From JAPPHA01 sp965220985 (GTDB lineage: Bacteria; Pseudomonadota; Alphaproteobacteria; Rhodobacterales; Rhodobacteraceae), in assembly GCA_965220985.1 (NCBI GenBank), contig OZ244854.1:496001-560000 (forward strand): a stretch of DNA of 64,000 bases. The letters run 5' to 3'. The notes beneath the pieces were generated by a model. The model saw only the letters and a list, made by a program, of their open reading frames with translations, did not search any database and was not told the origin of the DNA. Position 1 is the stretch's first letter, and every line of letters begins with the position of its first letter. Of the stretch, positions 36,457 to 44,757 are shown piece by piece. The position numbers and the translations under genes were made by a program.

Positions 36457-37057
36457 CATGGAGGGGTTTGTCCTTCAGACTGTCGCGATCATGCTGTTCG
36501 CCTATCTGGCGGGATCGATTCCGGCCGGCTTGATATTCACGCGCATCATGAACCTCCCCGACCCGCGAACGATCGGCTCGGGGAACATGGGCACCACCAA
36601 CGTCTTGAGAACCGGCAGTCGCCTTGCGGCCGGGCTGACCCTGCTCGTTGATGCCGGCAAGGGGACGGTTGCCGTTGCGGTCGCGCTCGCCCTGTTTGGG
36701 GTGGATGGCGGCTGGGTCGCTGGCCCGGCGGTGTTTCTCGGGCATCTGTTTCCGGTCTGGACCGGGTTTCGTGGGGGCAAGGGGGTGGCGACTTTTCTGG
36801 GTGTCGCGCTGGCTTATGACGTCGTCACCTGTGCTGCGGCCTGCGCGACCTGGGTCCTGTGCGCCGCGATTCTTCGCTATTCCTCGCTCTCGGCGTTGGT
36901 TGCCTCGGTCGTTGCTCCGATCGTTGCCTATCATGCGGTCGGGGCCGAAACCGCGATCATCCTGTCATGCATGTCGATCGTGCTCTGGATCCGCCATGCC
37001 GCCAACATCAGGCGACTGTGGACTGGCGAGGAACCGCGGATCGGTGAGAAAAGCTGA
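36446..37057 (+). CDS. plsY: acyl-phosphate:glycerol-3-phosphate acyltransferase
   Basis: This 203-residue, five-segment membrane protein carries the three PlsY motifs: AYLAGSIPAGLI, IGSGNMGTTNVLR, and FRGGKGVATFLGV. It transfers acyl groups from acyl phosphate to glycerol-3-phosphate at the inner membrane. I chose the ATG at 36446, which overlaps the preceding gene by 11 bases; ATG at 36458 is an alternative. The pyrB / pseudo-pyrC / plsY order is common in alphaproteobacteria. Confidence 0.95.
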   Translation: MLPDMEGFVLQTVAIMLFAYLAGSIPAGLIFTRIMNLPDPRTIGSGNMGTTNVLRTGSRLAAGLTLLVDAGKGTVAVAVALALFGVDGGWVAGPAVFLGHLFPVWTGFRGGKGVATFLGVALAYDVVTCAAACATWVLCAAILRYSSLSALVASVVAPIVAYHAVGAETAIILSCMSIVLWIRHAANIRRLWTGEEPRIGEKS

Positions 37058-37086
37058 GACCGTTTTCGCCTGAACTCAGGTGTCAA

Positions 37087-37401
37087 TCACTCCGGAGCCG
37101 GCAGTCGCTCCACTATCAATGCCTCGATCCGGGCCAGTCGCTCAGCATTCGAGTCAACTTTCCTTTCAAGGTCAGTCAAATTCTGATCGAGTGCGTGATG
37201 CCTGCTGTCGATCGCGCTGAATTCCGCAGCCGACAAACCGAAACCGCCCACCACGACCACCACCAGCAACAATCCACAAGCCACCATCCAGGGACTGTTG
37301 CGTTGGGTGTGCCCATCGTCGAGAGCATTGGCGATCGCCTCGGCCGCCCGACGGCTGAGGCCATCCTCTTCAAGGGCGTGGATCAATTTCAAGTCTGCCA
37401 C
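37087..37401 (-). CDS. small membrane protein with coiled coil, unknown
   Basis: This 104-residue protein has a helical N-terminal part (LKLIHALEEDGLSRRAAEAIANAL), a membrane segment at about 38-58 (VACGLLLVVVVVGGFGLSA), and a C-terminal coiled coil with L-x-x-L-E-R-K heptads. The N-terminal helix pair is reminiscent of DUF1640/CCDC90-type proteins, but the domain order differs. I chose GTG at 37401 because GGAGAA lies about eight bases upstream; the frame is open to 37503. It converges on plsY. Confidence 0.6.
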   Translation of the reverse strand: MADLKLIHALEEDGLSRRAAEAIANALDDGHTQRNSPWMVACGLLLVVVVVGGFGLSAAEFSAIDSRHHALDQNLTDLERKVDSNAERLARIEALIVERLPAPE

Positions 37402-37658
37402 GAGCGGGGTTCTCCAGAACTGCCTGTACCATGACCCTGTCTGCAGACGCGATTGGAGTCGACGCTTGTGGAACGAGTCAAGGTTGCTTCCGTCACACGA
37501 CAAAAGTGGTCAGTGTAAGCGTAACTCGCCCGGATTGGCTTTACCGTGGGAGTCGAGAATGAAACTCTCCGACCTTCATCATCCTCGCGCTTGATTTCCG
37601 CCGGCAACCCTCTTCCCCATTGGCCATGACCTTGGGCACGAGCAGGGCTTGGGCAGCT

Positions 37659-38654
37659 TCAGGTCAGCCGCGCACCCTGATCGTCGAAATAGTAGATCCG
37701 GTCCTGCGGCAGGGCAAAGTGCACGGTCGCCCCTTGCTTGATTGAGCGTTGCCCGAACAGCCGCGCCGTGACCTGGCATTCATTGACCCGCGCCACCACG
37801 TTCGTGTCGCCTCCGAGCTGTTCCACGTGCAGCACCGTGGCGGCCAGTTCGCCATCCTCTCTCAACGACAGATCCTCGGGCCGCACGCCCAGGGTTCGGC
37901 CGTCGCCCTCGCTGACATAGCTGCCGGGGATGAAATTCATCGAAGGCGCACCCAGGAACCCGGCCACGAACTTGTTCGCCGGGTTGTTGTAGAGCTCCAT
38001 CGGGGTTCCGATCTGCTCAACCCGCCCTTCGTTCAAGACCACGATCTTGTCCGCCAGCGTCATCGCCTCGGTCTGGTCGTGGGTGACATAGATCATCGAC
38101 GCGTCCAGCGCATCGTGGAGCGCCGCAATCTCCAGCCGCGTGTTGATCCGCAAGGCTGCATCGAGGTTCGACAAGGGTTCGTCGAACAGGAACAGCTTCG
38201 GCTCCCTCACGATCGCCCGACCGATCGCCACCCGCTGCCTTTGACCGCCCGACAGCTCCGACGGATACCGATCCAGATAGGCCTCGAGGTTCAGCATCTT
38301 GCTGGCCTTCGCCACCCGCGCCTCGATCACCTCCTTGCTCTGCCGTTCCTGCCTGAGCGCCAGCGACATGTTCTTTCGCACGTTCAGATGCGGGTAGAGC
38401 GCATAGCTCTGGAACACCATCGCGATCCCGCGCTTCGAGGGCGGCGTCCGCGTCACGTCCTCGCCGCCGATCCGCACCTCCCCGGTGGTTGCATCTTCCA
38501 GCCCCGCGATCACGCGCAGCAAGGTCGACTTTCCGCAGCCCGACGGGCCGACGAAGACGACAAACTCGCCTTCCTCGACCTCGATGTTGATGTCGATCAG
38601 CGCCTCGACGTCGCCAAAGGCCTTGTTCACGTTCGAAAGCGTCAGCGCCGTCAT
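37659..38654 (-). CDS. CUT1 sugar ABC transporter ATP-binding protein (amino-sugar cluster)
   Basis: This 331-residue ATPase has Walker A GPSGCGKST, MVFQSYALYPHL, signature LSGGQRQRVAIGRAI, Walker B LFLFDEPLSNLD and VTHDQTEAM, with a C-terminal TOBE region including RPEDLSL. The start overlaps the stop codon of the oxidoreductase gene. It powers the permeases encoded at 39700-41455. It is the last gene of the minus-strand part of the amino-sugar cluster. Confidence 0.95.
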   Translation of the reverse strand: MTALTLSNVNKAFGDVEALIDINIEVEEGEFVVFVGPSGCGKSTLLRVIAGLEDATTGEVRIGGEDVTRTPPSKRGIAMVFQSYALYPHLNVRKNMSLALRQERQSKEVIEARVAKASKMLNLEAYLDRYPSELSGGQRQRVAIGRAIVREPKLFLFDEPLSNLDAALRINTRLEIAALHDALDASMIYVTHDQTEAMTLADKIVVLNEGRVEQIGTPMELYNNPANKFVAGFLGAPSMNFIPGSYVSEGDGRTLGVRPEDLSLREDGELAATVLHVEQLGGDTNVVARVNECQVTARLFGQRSIKQGATVHFALPQDRIYYFDDQGARLT

Positions 38655-39703
38655 CCGCCTCGCTCCTCTTTCTGCCCACCGCCCGCGTTCAACATCACCG
38701 GCTGGCCCGTCTTGATGCTCTCATCGGCCGCAAGGCAGATCGCCAGCGACTGCACCGCATCCGAGTTGTGTCGCGCGAGATCCAGGTCCTCCCGAATGGC
38801 CCGCACCATGAAGGCCTGTTCGGCGTCGCAAAGCTCCTGATGCCCCGGTTCGTCGGGCATCTCGATCGCCTGGTCACCGTCGGGTCGATGCACCAGCAGC
38901 CCGCCCACCTTGGTGTGCCCGTCGACATCGGCCGATGCGCCCTTGTTCCCTTCCGTGATCGACACCGATCCGTTGGGCGACACGATGTCCTTCACGAAAA
39001 ATGCCGTCTCGGACATCATCGGACCCCAGCCAGCCTCGTACCAGCCGACCGAGCCGTCGGCGAAAACCACCTGGAACTGCCCATAGTTGTACATGTCCTC
39101 GGCGATCTCGTCGCTCAGCCTCAGACCGATGCCGTGCACGCGCACCGGGACCGCATCGGTGATCTGGCACATCACGTCGACATAGTGCACGCCGCAATCC
39201 ACGATCGGCGAGGTGGTCTGCATCAGCGCCTTGTGAGTCTCCCACTCCGCCCCGCTGGATTGCTGGTTCAGGTTGAGCCGGAAGACATACGGCCCGCCCA
39301 AGTCTCGCGCCTCGGCAATCAGCCGCATCCAGCTCGGGTGATGGCGCAGGATGTAGCCGATCGCGAGCTTGCGACCCGTCGCCCGCGCGCAGGCAACCAC
39401 GCGTTCCGCGTCCTTGACGGTGGTCGCCAGCGGCTTCTCAACGAACACGTGAGCACCCGCCTCCATCGCGGCACAGGCATAGTCGGCGTGGCTGTCCGAG
39501 TAGGTGGCCACCACCATCAGATCCGGCTCGAGCGCCAGACCTTCCTCGAAGGTGGCAAAGCGCCGGTAGTCTTGCAAATCCGCCGGCAAGGGCACTTCCG
39601 ATCGGTTCACCAGCCCCAACAGTTCCACTTCCGGGTGGTGGTGGAGCGCCAATGCGTGGCTCCGTCCCATGTTGCCCAGTCCGGCCACAACCGCCTTGAT
39701 CAT
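38651..39703 (-). CDS. Gfo/Idh/MocA-family oxidoreductase
   Basis: This 350-residue NAD(P)-dependent dehydrogenase has the Rossmann motif AGLGNMGRSHA, the family signature VFVEKPLATT and the likely catalytic His in VDCGVHYVDVMCQ. Members oxidise or reduce sugars, inositols and derivatives. Its start overlaps the permease stop codon as ATGA, and its stop overlaps the ATPase start, so it is locked into the amino-sugar importer operon. It may process an oxidised or anhydro form of the imported amino sugar, but the substrate is not evident. Confidence 0.92.
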   Translation of the reverse strand: MIKAVVAGLGNMGRSHALALHHHPEVELLGLVNRSEVPLPADLQDYRRFATFEEGLALEPDLMVVATYSDSHADYACAAMEAGAHVFVEKPLATTVKDAERVVACARATGRKLAIGYILRHHPSWMRLIAEARDLGGPYVFRLNLNQQSSGAEWETHKALMQTTSPIVDCGVHYVDVMCQITDAVPVRVHGIGLRLSDEIAEDMYNYGQFQVVFADGSVGWYEAGWGPMMSETAFFVKDIVSPNGSVSITEGNKGASADVDGHTKVGGLLVHRPDGDQAIEMPDEPGHQELCDAEQAFMVRAIREDLDLARHNSDAVQSLAICLAADESIKTGQPVMLNAGGGQKEERGG

Positions 39704-40539
39704 TTCACCGCTCCCGACGTGATGCCGCGGATCAATTGCCGCGAGAAAATGACGTAAAGGACCAGCACCGGCAGGATCGCCATGCTCAGCGCGGAAAGAA
39801 CCGCGTTCCAGTTCGTCACGAATTGCCCGATGAACACCTGGCTGCCCAGGGTCAGCGTCTTGGTCTCCTCGGCCGGCGCGAGAATCAGCGGGAACCACAA
39901 ATCGTTCCAGATCGGAATCATGTTGAACACCGCCACCGTCGCCATGGCCGGGCGCACCAAGGGCAGCACCAGCCTGAAGAAGATCGCGTACTCGCTCAGC
40001 CCGTCGACCCGCGCCGCATTCTTCAGATCATCCGACACCTGCCGCATGAACTCGCTCAGGATGAACACTGCCAGCGGCAACCCCTGCGCGGTGTAAACGA
40101 GGATCAGCGCCCAGAGCGTGTTCACGAGCCCCGTTGCCACCATCAGGTCGAGGATCGCCACCGTCCCGATCCTGATCGGGATCATGATGCCGAGGGCCAG
40201 GTAAAGCCCCATCAGCAAGTTGCCCCGGAACCGGTATTCCGCCAGCGCGAAGGCGGCCATGGCGCCGAAGAGAAGGATGAAAAAGAGCGAGGCGACCGTG
40301 ACGATCATCGAGTTCTGGAAATAGAGGAAGAAATCCCCCTGCTTCATCACCGTCTCGTAGCCGATCATCGAGAAGCTGTCGGAATTCGGCAGCGCCAGCG
40401 GCTCGCGAAAGATCGCCTTGCGCGCCTTGAAGCTGTTGATCAGGATCACGAACACGGGGAAGAGCGCGATGAGGGTGTAGAGAATCAACGCCCCGTGCAT
40501 GGCAGTGGCGTTGATTGGGTTGCTTCGGGCACGGCTCAT
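39700..40539 (-). CDS. CUT1 sugar ABC transporter permease (MalG-like)
   Basis: This 279-residue membrane protein has a first segment ALILYTLIALFPVFVILINSFK, the EAA loop LKNAARVDGLSEYAIFFRLVLP, and the C-terminal RQLIRGITSGAVK. It partners with the permease encoded just upstream and with the ATPase at 37659. It is tightly coupled on both sides: 10 bases to the preceding gene and a four-base overlap with the following one. Confidence 0.93.
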   Translation of the reverse strand: MSRARSNPINATAMHGALILYTLIALFPVFVILINSFKARKAIFREPLALPNSDSFSMIGYETVMKQGDFFLYFQNSMIVTVASLFFILLFGAMAAFALAEYRFRGNLLMGLYLALGIMIPIRIGTVAILDLMVATGLVNTLWALILVYTAQGLPLAVFILSEFMRQVSDDLKNAARVDGLSEYAIFFRLVLPLVRPAMATVAVFNMIPIWNDLWFPLILAPAEETKTLTLGSQVFIGQFVTNWNAVLSALSMAILPVLVLYVIFSRQLIRGITSGAVK

Positions 40540-40549
40540 GGTCTTGCCC

Positions 40550-41455
40550 TCACATCTGGTACCGGCGCATCCGGGTCTGGATGCCGAACAGGTAGATGCA
40601 CACCCCGATCAGGATGATCGCGAACATGGCGCTCGCGATTGCCGAGCCCATGTGCGGATCGCCCAACTGCAACTGGAAGCCGAAGAAGGTGCGGTACATG
40701 AACGTGCCGAGGATATCGGTGGAGAAATCCGGCCCGGCCAGCGCGCCCTGGGCGACGTAGATCAGGTCGAAGGCGTTGAAGTTCCCCACGAAGGTCAGGA
40801 TGGAGATGATTCCGATCGAGGGCAGGATCAGCGGCAGCTTGATCTTCCAGAACGCGCTCAGCCCGGTGATCCCGTCAACCTCGGCCGCCTCCAGGATCTC
40901 GTCGGGGATCGACAAGAGGGCCGCATAGATCAGCATCATGGGAATGCCGACGAACTGCCAGACCGAGATCAGCGACAGGGCGGTCAAGGCGTATTCCTCC
41001 TTGCCCAGCCACGGCGCGTAGAGGGACTTCAGCCCGACTGCATCCAGCATCGAGGGCGCGATCCCCCAGATCGGCGAAAGGATCAGTTTCCAGGCAAAGC
41101 CCACGATCACGAAACTCAGGATCGTCGGGATGAATATGGCCGAGCGATAGAAGGCCGCGAACCGCAGGCGCGGATGGCTCAGGATTGCCGCCAGCGCGAT
41201 GCCGATGGGGTTCTGCACCAGCATGTGGATCACGAAGAACCAGAAATTGTTGCCCAGCGCGTTCCAGAACTGGTCCGCCCAGATGGGATCGCCGAAGAGA
41301 GTCTGAAAGTTCTGCAGACCGACGAACACGCGGTCCTGGTCGATCTTGCTGTAGAGCGCCAGCCGCAGGGTGTTGAACAAAGGGAATATCATCACCGCAG
41401 TGTAGACAACCACTGCGGGTGCCAGAAAAACGACGATATGCCAGCGAAATCTTAT
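40550..41455 (-). CDS. CUT1 sugar ABC transporter permease (MalF-like), no canonical start codon
   Basis: The protein has MalF-type segments (IVVFLAPAVVVYTAVMIFPLF first), the EAA loop ILEAAEVDGITGLSAFWKIKLP, and a complete C-terminus. No ATG, GTG or TTG occurs in frame between the hairpin after the binding-protein gene and the first membrane segment. The first in-frame GTG lies inside that segment. The best candidate is ATA at 41455, giving 301 residues, with AAAAGG upstream; a CTG or ATT just before the hairpin is also possible. Otherwise the sequence has an error here. The boundary is therefore approximate. Confidence 0.8.
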   Translation of the reverse strand: MRFRWHIVVFLAPAVVVYTAVMIFPLFNTLRLALYSKIDQDRVFVGLQNFQTLFGDPIWADQFWNALGNNFWFFVIHMLVQNPIGIALAAILSHPRLRFAAFYRSAIFIPTILSFVIVGFAWKLILSPIWGIAPSMLDAVGLKSLYAPWLGKEEYALTALSLISVWQFVGIPMMLIYAALLSIPDEILEAAEVDGITGLSAFWKIKLPLILPSIGIISILTFVGNFNAFDLIYVAQGALAGPDFSTDILGTFMYRTFFGFQLQLGDPHMGSAIASAMFAIILIGVCIYLFGIQTRMRRYQM

Positions 41456-41477
41456 CTTCGGAGGTGCCTTTTGTTCG

Positions 41478-41504
41478 GGCCCGGGCGCGCGAGGCGCCCG
41501 GGCC
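41478..41504 (-). terminator. intercistronic 11-bp GC-rich hairpin after amino-sugar binding-protein gene
   Basis: A perfect inverted repeat has arms GGCCCGGGCGC (41478-41488) and GCGCCCGGGCC (41494-41504) with a five-base loop. It lies about 20 bases after the binding-protein stop codon. It is very stable and has no following T-run on the minus strand, which suits mRNA stabilisation or attenuation. Confidence 0.75.
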
Positions 41505-41522
41505 GATTGATCGGGAATCAGC

Positions 41523-42776
41523 TCACTGCTGCGGTGCGTACCAGCTGGCCAGCCCGTCCTGCAGCTTTGCGCCCAGTTCTTCCGGCGTCGACGTTCCCTT
41601 GATGGCCGCCACAGACGCGCCCCAGGTCTCGTTTTCGAGGTTCGGGGTGCCACGCGACAGGATCTGGTAGGTCGAGCGGATCGTGCTCTCGCACTCCTCG
41701 CGCCAGCCGACGAATTCCTTCGCCAGCGGGTCGCCAAGTTCGACCGGGGTTTTCGACAGCGGGAAGAAACCCGGCAGCGCATTGCCGAAGATCGAGGCGA
41801 ATTCGGGCGAGCCGACCCATGCGAGGAAGGTCCGCGCCGCATCGGCATTCTCGGTCGCCGCGTTCATTCCGATGCCGATGTCCGTGTGGTCGGAGATGTA
41901 GCAGGTGTCGCCCGCATTCATCACCGGCGGCTTGAACGCGCCCATTGCGAAATCTGCCTGGGCGTTGAAGCCCGCAATCTCCCACGAGCCTGCCGGATAG
42001 ACTGCGGCGCGGCCGAGGGTGAAGAGGTTCTGGCTGTCCGGATAGGTCTGCGCTTCGTAACCGTCGCCCAGATACGGGGCCCACTTGGCCAGCGTCGCGT
42101 ATGGCGCCACCCAGACTTCGTCGGTCAGCTTCTGATCGCCTGCGATAAGCGCGCGACGACCTTCTTCGCCTTTCCAGTAGTTCGGACCGATGTTGTTGTA
42201 GCCCATGGTTGCCGCTTCCCACTGGTCATTGGTGCCCATGGCCATCGGGATGTAGCTGCCGTCGTCCTTGATCGCGTCCAGCACGGCAAAGAACTCGGCC
42301 TCGGTCGTCGGCACTTCCAGCCCCAGCTCCGCAAATGCATCCGCATTGTAGATGAATCCGTGGATCACCGACGCCATGGGCACGCAGAAGGTGGCAGAGC
42401 CATCATCCGTCTGCCATGCGGACTTGGCGACGTCGGAGAAGTTGTCCATCGCTTCCATGTCGTCGAGATCGGTCAGGTGGCCGGCGTCGAAGAGAGCGAG
42501 CGACGCATCGAACGGACGGCAGGTGATCAGGTCCCCGGCCGATCCGGCTTCGAGCTTGGAGTTCAGCGCAGCATTGTACTCGGTGGGCGCCGTCGGCGTG
42601 AACTTCACCTTGATGCCTTCGTGTTCCGCTTCGAAGGCCGGAATGATCTCATCCTGCCACAGGGCCAGATCGTCGTTCCGCCAGCTTTCGATGATCAGCG
42701 TGACATCTTCCGCCTGCGCGCTTGTGGCCGCGAGCATCGAGCTCACCACGGCCATCGTGATCATGTGTTTTTTCAT
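41523..42776 (-). CDS. CUT1 ABC transporter substrate-binding protein (amino-sugar cluster)
   Basis: This 417-residue extracellular solute-binding protein has a Sec signal peptide, MITMAVVSSMLAATSAQAED, followed by VTLIIESWRNDDLALWQ. Later segments such as AAVYPAGSWEIAGF and a Trp-rich C-terminal lobe are typical of family 1 sugar-binding proteins. Its genetic linkage to MurQ, NagA and the deaminase indicates an amino sugar as ligand, for example GlcNAc, MurNAc or a disaccharide of these. It is followed by a strong hairpin. Confidence 0.93.
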   Translation of the reverse strand: MKKHMITMAVVSSMLAATSAQAEDVTLIIESWRNDDLALWQDEIIPAFEAEHEGIKVKFTPTAPTEYNAALNSKLEAGSAGDLITCRPFDASLALFDAGHLTDLDDMEAMDNFSDVAKSAWQTDDGSATFCVPMASVIHGFIYNADAFAELGLEVPTTEAEFFAVLDAIKDDGSYIPMAMGTNDQWEAATMGYNNIGPNYWKGEEGRRALIAGDQKLTDEVWVAPYATLAKWAPYLGDGYEAQTYPDSQNLFTLGRAAVYPAGSWEIAGFNAQADFAMGAFKPPVMNAGDTCYISDHTDIGIGMNAATENADAARTFLAWVGSPEFASIFGNALPGFFPLSKTPVELGDPLAKEFVGWREECESTIRSTYQILSRGTPNLENETWGASVAAIKGTSTPEELGAKLQDGLASWYAPQQ

Positions 42777-42803
42777 AGGTTTCTCCCAGTTTGCAAAGTT
42801 GAT

Positions 42804-43715
42804 TCACATGGTCTTGGTCAATGCGGGCCTCAAGTGCCCGCTGGTCTCGGCCAAGGCTGCATGCGCGGCTTGCGCCGTCAGCCCTCGAGCCGCGATCAGC
42901 ACGGCCGGTTTTACGTGGCCGTCAGCGGCCTCCAGCGCAATGCGTACCTTGTCTTGGGGCACATTGGCAATCCTGCTCACGATGCCATTGGCCCGCGCGC
43001 GCAGCTTGGCGTTGTCCGCGCGCAGGTTGACCATCATCCCGTCATGGACATGGCCGAGTTCAACCGCCATCAGCGTCGAGAGCATGTTGAGCGCGATCTT
43101 CTGCGCCGTGCCCGCTCCCAGCCGGGTGGAGCCTGACACCACTTCGGGTGGCGTCTTCAAGAGAATCGGATGATCCGCCATCACCAAGAGCGGTGCGCCC
43201 GCGTTGTTGGCAATGCCGATGAGCGTCGCTCCACAGGCCTTGGCTATCCGTGCTGCCGCGAGCGTGTAGGGCGTGGAGCCGCTGGCAGAGACGGCAATCA
43301 TTGCGTCTCGCTCGGTCATCCCGTTCAACCCGGCCTTCAAGCCCTCGGTGTGGTCTTCCACTTCGCCCGGCATCTCCACGCCGGTGGGCAAACCGCCGGC
43401 CATGTGGATCCGCAATTGATTTGCAGGAATCGAAAACGTGCCGCCGAGTTCCTGTGCGTCGGCCGCCGCCATCAACCCGCTGGATCCGGCTGCAGCATAG
43501 TGGATGCACCCACGCGCCCTCACCGCCCGGGCCATGGCTGCAGCGCCTGCGGCAATGTCATCGAGCGCCCCGCGCACGGATTGGGCCGCAATGATCTGCC
43601 CTTTGACCAGAATTGCCGCGATCTCCACCGGGGGACGTTCATCCAACCCGACCGCGTCCTCATGCAGACGCTCGGTTGTTCTGGCAGCAATGTTGTCAGC
43701 GGTGTTGGCAGCCAC
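42804..43715 (-). CDS. murQ: N-acetylmuramic acid 6-phosphate etherase
   Basis: This 303-residue SIS-fold lyase has the MurQ signature: GCIHYAAAGSSGLMAAADAQELG, the EDH of GEVEDHTEGLKAG, IAVSASGSTPYTL, and SGSTRLGAGTAQKIALNMLST. It cleaves the D-lactyl ether of MurNAc-6-P to give GlcNAc-6-P. I chose the GTG at 43715, which has GGGAGAA six bases upstream. The upstream TTG at 43751 has no ribosome-binding site. It lies 27 bases before the binding-protein gene and is divergent from the kinase gene. Confidence 0.93.
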   Translation of the reverse strand: MAANTADNIAARTTERLHEDAVGLDERPPVEIAAILVKGQIIAAQSVRGALDDIAAGAAAMARAVRARGCIHYAAAGSSGLMAAADAQELGGTFSIPANQLRIHMAGGLPTGVEMPGEVEDHTEGLKAGLNGMTERDAMIAVSASGSTPYTLAAARIAKACGATLIGIANNAGAPLLVMADHPILLKTPPEVVSGSTRLGAGTAQKIALNMLSTLMAVELGHVHDGMMVNLRADNAKLRARANGIVSRIANVPQDKVRIALEAADGHVKPAVLIAARGLTAQAAHAALAETSGHLRPALTKTM

Positions 43716-43740
43716 GCGATTCTCCCGGATGCGAGACAGA

Positions 43741-43868
43741 ATACCTTTCAAATACCAGTTGTCCAGTTCCTGTTTCGAATTTCCCGGTTTGACCGCGATT
43801 GACGTTCACTTATTTGGATATGGTATGCTTTAGGCCTTAAAATTCGGTCAAGGGTATCATAAAGGTAT
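43741..43868. promoter_or_regulatory. GGTAT motifs in the divergent murQ / kinase region
   Basis: GGTAT occurs on the plus strand at 43822-43826, 43853-43857 and 43864-43868, and on the minus strand (ATACC) at 43741-43745 and 43752-43756. TGGTAT is found in each orientation. Some GntR-type amino-sugar regulators use TGGTAT half-sites. The GntR gene at 44744 is the natural candidate to bind here. The last GGTAT overlaps the first possible kinase start. Confidence 0.4.
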
Positions 43869-43872
43869 GCAC

Positions 43873-44757
43873 ATGTCGGATTCGATTGATGGCACTGTTC
43901 TGGCGATCGATGGCGGCGGCACGCGCTGCAGGTTTGCGCTCGACGGCCGCTGTGGCCGTCAGGTTGTGGAAGGTGGGCCTGCCAACGTCTATTCCGACTT
44001 CGACGGCGCTGTTGCGGGCATCCTTGCCGGGATCGAGACCCTCGCGCGGGCGTGCGATCTGCCCGTCGCAAGGCTGCACGCGCTTCCGGCCTTCGTCGGC
44101 ATTGCCGGCGTGATGAACGAGGCCAATGCCAGACACCTGGCAAGCGCCCTCCCGCTCACCACTGCGCGCTATGCTGCGGACAGGCTTGCGGCACTTCGTG
44201 GCGCGCTCGGCTCTCAGGACGGATACGTTGCCCACTGCGGCACCGGCTCGTTCTTTGCTGCCACCGTCGACGGGACCCCTCGCTTCGCAGGCGGGTGGGG
44301 CGCGGACTTGGCGGACGAGGCGTCGGCCCAATGGGTCGGGCGAAAGGCGTTGGCAGCCGCAATCCAAGCGGTCGACGGATTCCGATCGCAGACGCCGCTC
44401 CTCGCCTCTCTGCTGGAACAGATGGGCGGCAGCGCCGGCATCATGAACTTCACCGTTTCCGCCACGCCCGAAGCCTACGGCGCTCTTGCCCCGCAGGTCA
44501 CGCAGCACGCCCGCTCCGGCGACGCCGCTGCCCGCCAGATTCTGCAGGAGGGGGCCGACTATCTCGCCAACGGCATCAGTTGCATGGGCTGGCGCGAGCA
44601 ACCCATCTGCCTGACGGGCGGCATCGGCCCACTCTATGAACCCTACCTGCCCCCCGAACAGCAGGCCGTTCTTGCTGCCCCGCTCGCAACCCCGCTCGAC
44701 GGCGCCATCGCCCTTGCTCGGGACCACGCAAAGGAAGCCGCCCATGGACATTGCTGA
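43873..44757 (+). CDS. BadF/BadG-type sugar kinase (GlcNAc/MurNAc kinase-like)
   Basis: This 294-residue ASKHA-fold kinase has the phosphate-1 motif LAIDGGGTRCRFAL, the phosphate-2 motif AHCGTGSFFA, the conserved GGWGADLADEASAQWVGRKAL, and the adenosine loop LTGGIGPLY. This is the BadF/BadG/BcrA family that includes N-acetylglucosamine kinase. In this cluster it should phosphorylate imported GlcNAc or MurNAc in the cytoplasm. I chose the ATG at 43873 because AAAGG is then seven bases upstream; an ATG at 43867 is in frame. It overlaps the GntR gene by 14 bases. Confidence 0.9.
   Translation: MSDSIDGTVLAIDGGGTRCRFALDGRCGRQVVEGGPANVYSDFDGAVAGILAGIETLARACDLPVARLHALPAFVGIAGVMNEANARHLASALPLTTARYAADRLAALRGALGSQDGYVAHCGTGSFFAATVDGTPRFAGGWGADLADEASAQWVGRKALAAAIQAVDGFRSQTPLLASLLEQMGGSAGIMNFTVSATPEAYGALAPQVTQHARSGDAAARQILQEGADYLANGISCMGWREQPICLTGGIGPLYEPYLPPEQQAVLAAPLATPLDGAIALARDHAKEAAHGHC

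Noticed and set aside
43716..43751. TTG at 43751 as the murQ start
   Set aside because: It has no ribosome-binding site, while GTG at 43715 has GGGAGAA at proper spacing and gives the usual MurQ length.
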